A stretch of 64,000 nucleotides of DNA from Phallusia mammillata (taxonomy: Eukaryota; Chordata; Ascidiacea; Phlebobranchia; Ascidiidae): assembly GCA_003260075.1 (NCBI GenBank), contig QLIY01000514.1, forward strand, positions 17,692 through 81,691, written 5' to 3'. Each line of letters begins with the position of its first letter. Positions within the stretch are counted from its first letter, which is position 1. A program made the position numbers and the translations under genes. Below the pieces are notes generated by a model that worked only from the letters and a program-made list of their open reading frames with translations, was not told the DNA's origin and did no database searches. Of the stretch, positions 37,881 through 47,783 are shown in pieces.

Positions 37881-39252
37881 AACAACTTTGTTGACTGATT
37901 TTGATTAGGAAGCACTGTTGCTTCGTCAATTATTCTTAGTTAAAAATGAAAAGATAAAAGTGAAAAACGAAAAAAACGTGCCTTTACTGGGGCATTGAAA
38001 ACAAATCTTATAGACACTTAGTAAATGTGGTTAATTTTTGTGTGAAAAAAATTTACTTGATTCATAAAGCACTTAAAACAATCATGAAAAATGTTTCTGG
38101 TTTGTTGATATTTGTCAATTTGAGTACCTACGCTGATAAATAATAGTGACAGTGTCGAGCAACTGAATAGCACATGGCAACTGAATTTTGTGGAAAGTCT
38201 AGTGTCTGCTTACGATGTCTTTTATTTGTTTTTAGCACTTGCTTAACAAGAGTCGTCTGATAAACGAACAGTGTTTCGCTAAAACATAACCCATTCCCAG
38301 TTAGATAGCGCTAAACAAACCAGCATTGTGAAAAACTAGGAGAATAAAGGCGCCTTTAAGAAAAGTTAAATAACATTTTTCACAATACACTGGTACGGCG
38401 TGTAGCGAAGATATTAGCACTGTGAAAGCCTTGTCTAGCTAAAACTGAGTCACTAATGAATGAAGCACCGCAAGCGCTTGATTTAACGCTACCTGACGTC
38501 AGATTGTCATGGCAACAAACATGACCTTCTGTGGCGCGCTTCGGCCGCCAGGTCATTGGCTGAAGTTTTTTTTTTACCTTTAAATAATGAGTCGAGTTTT
38601 GTTAAGAGAGCAGCATAAACGTGTCAGATGATAGAAATCGTCTAGTCGACTTGAAACAGTGTGACAATAAACGCTAAAGTGCGCCTGGGTGATTCCCCTA
38701 GCACTCATGTGACTGGCAGATTTTTCTGAGAAACCCTTAGCAAACCGCTTAGTATTAGATATTTATTATATTGTTAAATTCTACATCATGAGTTTATTGC
38801 ACCTAGTTAACATATTTATCATTCAACAGTCGATGGTTGGGAACTGACGTACGTGGCAAACATCATTGCATGCCGTTTTGCGATAAAATTTGACGAGATT
38901 TTTAATTTTGAAAACTTTAAAGTTGTAACTAAGAATTTTGCTTTTTGACCTCATTGGATATTCTGTCCGCATTTGCGCAGCTATGCAATCTTTCCTTACT
39001 CTTTTTTTCTGGTCAATTCACAGGCGAAACCAGACAATGAACACTAGCGTCATCCAACGGGATTTCACTTTTACCAAAGTTTAGAAGTAACGAGCAAAAG
39101 GTTGTAGTGTTAAGATATGAAAGTAATAAAGATTCTAAAGAGAAAAGAGTACTACAAACGTAACGTATTACTTGACGGTTCATTTACAAATTTGATAAAA
39201 CCCGTTTAGGATACGCATAGGTACTAGTGGTATATTAGCTAGTCGGATAGAA

Positions 39253-39468
39253 CAGGGGTCGGCAACCTTTTTTGCACTGCGGACCGCTTTATAAAGTGAA
39301 ATTTAATCGAGGACCGGTCTTCAAAACACTACAAATATTTGACAATAATAACACTTAAAATAGTTTATCATCCCGGGATACATGGGCAAAATGTTTTATA
39401 GCATTTAACCTGAAAAATTATACGGCCCGGTAACCAACTCGTCGCGGACCGGTGGTTGCCGACCACTG
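39253..39468. mobile_element. Non-autonomous hAT element (216 bp) with perfect 8-bp TSD
   Basis: The element starts CAGGGGTCGGCAACC and ends GGTTGCCGACCACTG, nearly perfect terminal inverted repeats. It is flanked by GGATAGAA at 39245-39252 and 39469-39476. The 8-bp duplication and CAGGGG end are diagnostic of hAT. No coding sequence is present. Confidence 0.92.
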
Positions 39469-39602
39469 GGATAGAAGACTTGCATTAAAAAGTATTCAGT
39501 AACACCATTCGTCGGCAAAAGTAAATACCTCAGAAAAACATTTTTTGAGCATTTGCAAAATCAAACCTATCCAATCTTACTGCCTGTGATAACTGTTGGC
39601 AA

Positions 39603-42600
39603 TCAGACTGGTACAACTGGTTTAAGTGATCCGGCAGCAGAAAGGACATGAAACACAACGATCGAATATTGTCTTTTCACTTCATCCCATGCTTCTGTAT
39701 CATTAGCGTCAATATCAAACATGGCGTCTACGATTCCAGGAAAAGCTGTGTTGCCGTAAGTGTTGTGTTGACTTGGAGCTGTAACGACGTGTCTGTGGAA
39801 TTTCAAACATTGTATCGAACAACATATAGGTTTATTTCAAGAACCCAATTAGAAGAATGGATATTTCCAAACGTGGACTTAATACCTGATTCCTATAAAA
39901 ACAGCGATTAGTTTACAACTTTTTAAACCTTTGATGATGATGAACTACTAGGTCATTGTGCCCCCCCCCCCAGGAAAAGCTGTGTTGCCGTAAGTGTTGT
40001 GTTGACTTGGAGCTGTAATGACGTGTCTGCGGAATTTCAAACATTGTATCGAAGAACATACAGGTTTACTTCAAGAAGAATGGATATTTCCAAACGTGGA
40101 CTTAATACCTGATTCCTAGAAAGACAGCGATTAGTTTACAACTTTTTAAACTTTTAATGATGATGAATTACTAGGTCATTGTCCTCATTGTTTTCATTAG
40201 TTTCTTAAGTTATTTCATTAAAACAAATCTGCCAGAAGGCTTGAGTGTAGTACATACATTTAATTGCAAATAAATTACCAATTGCTGCGGTCATCATCGA
40301 TCCATAGTGTCAAATAAGCTGCATAAAACCCAAATTTCGGTACGAGGGGGAAATAGGGAACAAGATAGGAAAATGGGATTAAGTGAAAGTTGACAACGAT
40401 GACTTGAAATTACATTTAATTGTTTCTTTGATTTTAGATTACATATATTTCTTTGATTAGGCAGTTGCTGAATGGTTATTACATGTTTTTATAGCTTTTA
40501 TCGAAGTCTAGTTTATAATGCATCTTCTTACCTAAACATTGTGCGTCCAGGCAAAGGATGTTGGCCAATAAATGCTCTTTCCAGTTGCATCAGTTGATCA
40601 TTAACTGCTCGCACAGCTAGAATACTAGATGACATAAACGGATCACATGTTAGAAGATCACAAGTTGGTTTGACACAAAAACTTACTCCATTTTATCCAG
40701 CCTGTCAATCCTGCGGTGTAGCTCAATCGCCGACAAATTGAATTCAGCAATGGCATCTTTCAATTGACCTGTCATACACATCATAAATTTGTATATTATA
40801 GATGTATCTAACACAATTCCTTGTGCCTTTAGTCAACTTCAATTTGGGATGTTAACAATCTTTTGCATTGAATCAACTTAATATAGATCAACGTGTAAAA
40901 CCTTGTTTTGGTCGACTGTCCTAGATTAATCATTACGAAAACTGGCCGTCGAAACTTCTGAAACACATTTGGAACGGGTAACGCATATATGCCAGATAAG
41001 TTTAATTTTTAATAATGTACTAATTTGCACCAATATCTGGTGTTTTTTATTCAATAATAATGGAAGGAGGGCCTTTAACGAATGTGGGAGGGGTAACATC
41101 TTTAACCAAACCAAATTTTCGAGCAAGGCCATTAAATCCTGTTTTTTGACACTAGGAATTATATTGTAGACACTTAGCTAAAGTAAGAAATTTCTCATTT
41201 AACTTTTGGTCGTTCATGGAACTTAGTACATACTCAAATCAATTTCATGGTCGGTCATATCCTTTCCATAGTAATACTCGAGTGCTTGGAACCTCTCATT
41301 CAGGTATCTTGCTGTGTAAGTTGCGTTGAATGGCAGGATGGTGACGTCAGCCAGCCTTCGACCTACTTCCCCCCACACACGTGCCACTGCCAAATGATAG
41401 GTAAAGTCGGGATCAACGTACTTCGATACGAGTTGAAATGTTTCGTAAACCGAGTGGTAAACGGGATAATTTGCCAACCCGGTATGCTGAAAAGCCACAT
41501 ATGCTTATATTGGTTATTTATTTCAAAATTATGCTGAAAAAAACACATATTGTTGTATTGGTTATTACTATTTTTTTTAAATCAGAGTTAATGAGAAATA
41601 TTATGCCCTCTTCAAAAAACGACACGCTTTATTGCTTAAACGTTTCGACAAATGCACATATCGCTGATGATTGTATGTAGCATTTGCCGAAACTTTTGAA
41701 GTTCAAACACGAAAGAAAAACAGAAGTACCAAAAGTCTAGGTAAAAACTAGGAATTTTTAAAAGATGCCGAGTTTAATATGCCTCTTTATAATAAACAAA
41801 ACTTTAAATACTAAACACTATGCCAATAAAAAAACGCAATGCCGACGGTTAAGAACGGTGCTAAAAACAAGTGTTTTGAGTTACCCAGTCATAAACATAG
41901 AACATATCCATTGAAGGAATTCCTAACGTCTGTAGGAATGGTGAATAATCGCTGCCAGACCCAAGAGGGTAGAAGCTAAAAATACAACAAATATCGCGCA
42001 TCAGCTGAGGCTTTCTGCACACATGAATTAACCTGTGTTTATTTGAAACGGAGTAACTAAAATATTATTACTTATACTAACTAACCGATAATAATCAATG
42101 TTGTTGTTTCAGCACATGATTGCTTATTACCGATATTGTCAAACATCAAGAAGAATATGCAATGCTGCTTACAAGACTTTTAACACATGTAACTTATATT
42201 TTCATAAGATTAAAAGAAAATATAGAGGTTTTGTCTGTGTGAATTTTTTAAGACCGTTACTAGTGTTCATTTTTCATCTAGTATGATACTTAAATCTTAC
42301 TAGGGTGTTCCAGTTTGGGTGTCTGGAATTCTCAAAGCCCACGTATCGTAGACGGTTTTCCTTCCAGCGGCTATTTCCGCATGATTGGGATTCAAAACGC
42401 GCTTCGTCGCTTCGTTAGTTAGTTAGTTAGTTATCGTTAGTTACTAATTGTTTGGACGTTATGTTTTGCATCATCACACACAAGTTTTCGATTTGCTTGT
42501 GAAAACTTCAAAACGTTTGTACAGTTTGGGTTCAGTAAATATCAAGTCTCCTAAAAGCTTTCTAAACTACAACCACCCCTTTACGTTACTGGAACATTGC

Positions 42601-45192
42601 GTATTTTTTGCCAGCAAGTCTAACGAACATCGCTAAAGTCAAACGTTCTCAAATCTATATAAGTTATAAGTTGCAGTCCCAAAACATGAACAATTTGTCC
42701 AAGTATGCATTAAAACTCATGAGAGTTATAAACTCTTGTTGTACAGTGCCCTCACCTCGACCCATTCAGTTGAACCAATGATGCCAAATTCTTCTGAACC
42801 CCAACTACAAAACACCAGAGTTCTTCTCGGCCTCCATCCTTCCTTTAACATCTTTCCAAAAGCTCTGGTCATCTCTAACATGGATGCTGTTGCGCTGGAT
42901 GGATCCAGAGCCCCAAATACCCACGCGTCTCTGTGGTTACCGAAAATGATGTACCTGTCTGCAAATCATCAAATTTTATAAACATGGTTTAAGTACGTTA
43001 CATTCTGAAAAGAATGGAGATAAAAATATCAGCATATTGCCTTTAACTTTGATTGGACGTACCTGGTTCATGACTGCCACGAATATATCCGATAACGTTG
43101 TGTGTTTTCCTGACTTCGTTCTCCGTCTTGACCGACATTTTCATTTGACTAAAGTTGGTATTAAACAGATCTCATAGTCAAAGCGTAACAAATTGTTTAT
43201 TTATAAATGGGATCAGCCCTAAAGCGTTCATGCAGACAAGCGATCATAGTCTGATGGGTAACCGGTTGATTTGGTGTAACGCCTTCAATAGGTTTGGGGT
43301 ACTATGGTTCGTAACCGTTTTTTTTTTGCAATAAATGCTTAAAAAAAACTTATGTCACAACAAAAAGTTTTATTGGCAGTGATACAGAGATTACGGATTT
43401 TGTTTCTCTACCTCGAATCATGGGGAGCAGCAAATCCTGGTCCATATCTGTAAGTGATGTTGAGTCCTCCCCTCCACGATTCCTCCACTTCATCTCCATC
43501 AAGTTTCGACAAATACTTCACCGCATCATCGTAACCGATCGGGGTTACCGGGATTCTCGGGAGACGGATTTGATCAATCGGTTTTCGCCAAGCACTTGCT
43601 GAACACAAAACACACACATAAAATGCAACATCATTTTGTGCATTTTGTAATGTTAAATATTCTTAACTGAAAGCCACAAGGAAAAGCTATTCTTTTTTAA
43701 ATGTTGTTTATAGTACCAATTTCCGTTAATGCATATTTAAACATAGCGATTGAAATTCATTTTTTTCTTATACATACAAACCTATCGAGGGATAGCTGGG
43801 TGTCTGGGGGTCCCCAATGTCCGACCACAGGGTCCCACGTTCTGCCCCAGTTCCAGGTAAGTACCAAGCATCCGGGTAAACGCCCGCCCATGGAACTGTG
43901 TAATCGCCAAGATCAGAATATAAGATGAGACCAATGCAGCCGTATTCTTGAGCATGTTCAGCTATAAAGTTGGTAAATGTAAGAAAACTTACGGATTATT
44001 ACTACTGATTGTAAAACCAGAGGTCATTTGTTTTGAAATAAAAGTCTTTTATATATGTTTTTAGCAATTTTGCGTTTTGTTAAGTATTTACTTAGTTAAC
44101 AAATATCTGGTCCTCAAACCTTTGTCACCACGGAATATTCTTCCATATCTTACAATACAAATCTTTCCCTTTGTGCTGATATTTAGATTGCGGTTCAATG
44201 ACATAAAGTCGTCAATCCGACCGTAGTTGACGTAAACTAAATCACCCTAAAACAGAGGTTTGAATTAACATGGTCATCAGATCCGGAATTTAACGGCCCG
44301 CGGGCCACATCCATCCCGTTGCCTGCTACTGCTGGCCCGCGTGGGGTCACGTAATTTAAAGCATCAATCATAAATATGCCTCATTACGTTATGTTTAAAA
44401 TTGTATGCTTATTTTAATTTGAAAGCGCTCTTTTATCAAATCCTAAATTAAAATCAAAAACTGTGACGAACAAATCAGGCATCGCAAACACAAATATTCT
44501 AATTTGGCCTTGCAGAAAGATTATTATCAAGCAAACTCATTCAGTGTATTTGATTTAAACAAACTAGACGTTAACTTCTAACCTTTGGCTCTCCTGCTGC
44601 TGAGTATGCGTTAAAAGGATCAACAACATCCGGGTCATTTTGCTCAGGATCCAGGACAAGTTCTTTGCGTTGCGAAATATCGGTTTCGGTTCCGTCGCTA
44701 AGCACCACGGCAACATAGTTGGAATCGTTTTGTTTCGGGTAGGAAAGAAGGACGTCGTATTCGGGTACTTGAACCGAATCCATTCCATATTCTTGCCATC
44801 TGGATTTGATTAAATTCACCAGATCCACTTCATCTACGTCACGACCAGCGATGTGGGGCCGTTTCGTCAGAATTCTGGACAAGAAGTGTGTGATGTTCCA
44901 GAAATATGGGAATAATTGCATTGGAATATATAGTACACCTGTTCGTTTCGGGCAGTTAAATGATGTTATATATGATTTGCAGTAAAGAGTACCTCAAGTT
45001 TTCTCTAATGTTTTCGCTCTTCATCTCATCCATGAGTTTCTTCTGGATCGAAGCATCTTCCTTCGGATGCTCACAACCGACAGATGGCGATCTTATCGCA
45101 GGGTGGACGAGATAACCAATGACAACCCCGATCACAATACCAATAACAGCAATAAACACGCAACACAAAATTGTTGAGGCTTTTACAGCCAT
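39603..45192 (-). CDS. FOLH1: Glutamate carboxypeptidase II / NAALADase-like M28 peptidase, 13 exons
   Basis: The exons are 44993-45192, 44583-44874, 44120-44246, 43782-43961, 43412-43598, 43063-43148, 42756-42958, 42301-42401, 41885-41975, 41234-41486, 40687-40768, 40532-40624 and 39603-39792, with chained phases and a TGA stop at 39603-39605 (about 694 residues; human GCPII has 750). Residues 1-35 form a short cytosolic start and one membrane anchor ([20 protein letters not shown]), so the protein is type II with an extracellular peptidase that should trim C-terminal glutamate. Zinc-site residues seen are H366 (GNHRDAW), D376 (ALDPSS), E413/E414 (SWGSEEFG) and H500 (VYHSVYETF). The segment that normally supplies the fifth ligand (Asp of the N-A-D-S-S region) is missing between exons 7 and 8, about 50 residues. 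The dimerisation C-terminal region ends in [17 protein letters not shown]. Confidence 0.88.
39736..40181. repeat. C10-junction duplication 11, copies half of the last peptidase exon
   Basis: Copies at 39736-39960 and 39971-40181 are separated by ten C. The run 39961-39972 is twelve because two C begin the second copy. The repeated block contains the acceptor and first half of the terminal exon of the NAALADase-like gene. The outer copy at 39971-40050 is an incomplete duplicate exon that would splice but then run into poly-G in the transcript. Confidence 0.9.
42402..42755 (-). other. Intron of the peptidase gene where one conserved exon is absent
   Basis: Exon 7 ends STEWVE and exon 8 continues at RVLNPN, yet the family has about 50 residues between them. 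The bases just upstream of exon 8 still read NEATK in frame, which looks coding. They then stop at a (GTTA)n microsatellite (42412-42432). I see no other exon in the 354 bp. This fits a deletion or an assembly loss at the microsatellite. Confidence 0.6.
43209..43313. mobile_element. Second copy of the SINE body, segments in a different relative orientation
   Basis: The segment 43209-43250 is the reverse complement of the block ending at about 28098 in the first copy (GGGATCAGCCCTAAAGCG here). The adjacent segment 43268-43308 matches 27991-28031 in the same orientation, about 78% identity by eye over 41 bp. There is no tRNA head. It lies in an intron of the NAALADase-like gene. Confidence 0.55.
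44285..44345. mobile_element. Degenerate hAT-like fragment
   Basis: ACGGCCCGCGGGCCACATCC and the following CTGGCCCGCGTGGGG resemble the GC-rich end of a hAT family. No inverted partner or target-site duplication is clear. It lies in the intron between exons 2 and 3 of the NAALADase-like gene. Confidence 0.35.
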
Positions 45193-45714
45193 AACCTGGA
45201 CTTGCTGACACTAAGCAGTGTGTAACATTCGACAATCTTTTATTATATGTGTTAGATCTGACAATAGCATAATCTATTGCTAAACGTTTGCAAAAAAACA
45301 TGTCGCTTGTATCCATTATTCACTAAGCTTTCTCTGATGTAACTGAAAAGTTTCATCGGACTTTACAAGCTTGGTCAGTAAATCACTTTATTTCAACCTT
45401 ATTCAACAAGTCTTTGTCTAGGTGAAAGTGCAAATCTGCCCATAAATGCACTATTTCTTCACCAAACATAGTATATGTGGTGTACATCATGCAATACCTA
45501 TTTCAATAACTGATATGTGCTTCTTAAACGTACAGTTTTAGTCTTGTAATAATTTCCTTTTTTACTTCTATTTAGTAAGTGCAACCGGATTTGCTAACAT
45601 TTACGTCACGTTGGCGACTTTACGTTCCTTGACGCCAGTTGCGTAAGTAGTTTAATGTTTGTAATATACAGAGTTGTGGAAACGTTTGGGTGTTTGTCAC
45701 ACCTAGGGCCTTTT

Positions 45715-45952
45715 TAAAACACAACAAGTTCGTATAATCCTATGAAAGTAGGGACATTATAAAACTCAGGGACTCAGGGACATTATAAAACACAACAAGT
45801 TCGCATAATCTCAGGGACTCAGGGACATAAAACTCAGGGACTCAGGGACATTATAAAACACAACAAGTTCGCATAATCCTATGAAAGTAGGGACATTATA
45901 AAACTCAGTGACTCAGGGACATTATAAAACACAACAAGTTCGCATAATCCTA
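45715..45952. repeat. Minisatellite
   Basis: Imperfect tandem units combine ACATTATAAAACACAACAAG, TTCGCATAATCCTATGAAAG, TAGGGACATTATAAAACTC and short AGGGACTC repeats. There are about three to four units with internal deletions. It lies about 520 bp upstream of the NAALADase-like start codon. Confidence 0.85.
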
Positions 45953-46863
45953 AGTACGCCGAAAATGAGTCGAGTTGAGTTCAATTTGCGTTGTAAAAGA
46001 AAACGTTGCATCAGCATAATCACCAAGCCTGAAGTAGTTGCACAACGTTAAAAAGTTATGGACGCAAAAAGATTGTATGCATTTTAGTGGATCTCCTCAG
46101 AATTTGCTTAAACTACATCGTAGTATATGTGACGGGCGAGTAAACACCACTGTGCAAAACTTTGGTGGCTATTGTGTTAAGAAAATGAGGTGGGGTTGGA
46201 ATTAGAAGAAACCAAACAAATCGATATAGTCGTCATAAAAGTTGTGAACAAATCATGTATTTATAACGTAAAACTATAAATCAAACAAGCAATCGGTTTG
46301 AAAAAAACTACTTGTAACTACAGAGCAAATCACAACTGCTGGCGGCTGATGTAGATTGATTTTCAAGTCGTAACATTTTAGAAAATCGACTTGTCTTTCT
46401 ACAAAGTTTGAAACAAAGGCACAAATTTGCCGGCATTTGAAGCTGTCGTGCTATTTGAAACTCTTGTTGGTTTAAGTCCAGTGGTTAGGTCTTGTTGGTC
46501 AAAACAATTTTCCGCCACATCAAAAACATCTTGCGTAACTCATGTTGTTCACTATACATAGGCAATCTGCATCTGCAGTAATTTGTTGTTATCCCTCTGA
46601 GTAATTGTATTCAAAACACATGTCTCTGTGTTGGAAACATTAAGTTACGTTGCGGAATCACTGCGTGGGAGATAATGCACAACAGTTTCTAGTAATAACA
46701 AAGTGTTGCTAGTAATGTTTATTTGATAATTTAGTAAATATCTAGCAATGATTTGCAACGCACATCATCACATTCATAACAAAAAAAATTCTTATTTTTT
46801 TCACTATAATTGCGATGAAACATATTCATTGAGCAACGATTATGTCATAACAATGCTATAGAC

Positions 46864-47484
46864 CAGGGGTGGCCAAACTGCGGCTCTCGAGCCGCATGCG
46901 GCTCATTGAGCCTTTGATTGCGGCTCTTTGATGCTGCACATGCATTCCCATCTTGCAGTTGTTTGACCAGTTGATAAAACAATGCATTTTATCACGTATT
47001 AACAATAGACTGACTGTTTGTCATAACCAATGTACATTCCGAAACCAACCGAAAAGAACATTTTTGTACAGAAGCGTGCTATAACTTGTGCATTATAGTC
47101 AAATATATTTTTAGATTTAAGCTGTAAGTCAGGGCTGACATTAAAAGCACTTTACATTTCTATTGCAGCTACTACTAGCAATAACTGCAAAGTTTAAACC
47201 TGTGTGTCTTATCTGTCAAGCTTTGTTCAATCATTACAAAACTAGTAACTTGAAACGTCATTACGAAGCTAAACACAAAACTTTCCCGCCATATCAACCT
47301 AATTTCAAACACCTTGCCCAGGTGGAATCTCACAGTATCACCATACAACAATAATCATTATATTTGATAGCTTACGCTTCGTGGTGATTAAATGAATTCG
47401 TTTTTTGATTTTTTTGTGTTGCGGCTCTTTTAAAACTAAGTTATGTGATTTGGCTCGAGCGTGAAGCAGGTCTGGCCACCCCTG
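46864..47484 (+). mobile_element. hAT element (621 bp) with perfect TSD and a BED zinc-finger remnant
   Basis: It starts CAGGGGTGGCCAAACTGCGG and ends TCTGGCCACCCCTG, flanked by CTATAGAC at 46856-46863 and 47485-47492. Inside, a 63-residue plus-strand frame (47163-47354) encodes a BED-type zinc finger (CLICQALFNHYKTSNLKRHY, then EAKHKTF), the N-terminal DNA-binding part of hAT transposases. The catalytic domain is absent, so this is an internally deleted derivative that would depend on a partner. It is preceded by TTTCTATTGCAG, which looks like the splice acceptor of the transposase exon. Confidence 0.9.
47163..47354 (+). pseudogene. BED zinc-finger fragment of a hAT transposase
   Basis: C-x2-C and H-x4-H ligands (CLIC ... 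HYEAKH) with the spacing of BED fingers are seen. The frame then ends within 25 residues. It belongs to the surrounding hAT element and is a relic, not a host gene, unless it has been co-opted. Confidence 0.75.
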
Positions 47485-47783
47485 CTATAGACGGACGTTT
47501 TCCGGTCAGAAAGGGTGGAGACATCAGCATTCCAAAAATGCATTTTTGATGACCCGCAAGTAGTTTTAATAAAGAAAAAGCCAGTTGTACTTCTACGGAA
47601 GATTGTGAAAAGCTGAATTTGTTGAAAAAAAGTCGGGAGCAGAAACACAAACACATAACCACATTCGAGTGGAATCTTTAGTCTGGGTTGCCAGTTGATT
47701 ATGTCACATGTTTTCGTACACGCGCTCGTTTGCATTTTGTCCGAGAGTGGATCCTGCAAAAACGTCAAATGGTACTTGATTAA

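Larger units (their letters stand above)
36172..37905 (+). mobile_element. 5'-truncated Penelope-like element
   Basis: The element carries the C-terminal part of a Penelope-like reverse transcriptase fused to a GIY-YIG endonuclease and a 3' region of about 400 bp with a hammerhead-like motif. Its open frame is preceded at once by a stop (TAA near 36170) and no upstream finger or palm motifs are present, so the 5' part is lost. This is typical of target-primed insertions. No target-site duplication could be assigned. Confidence 0.8.
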
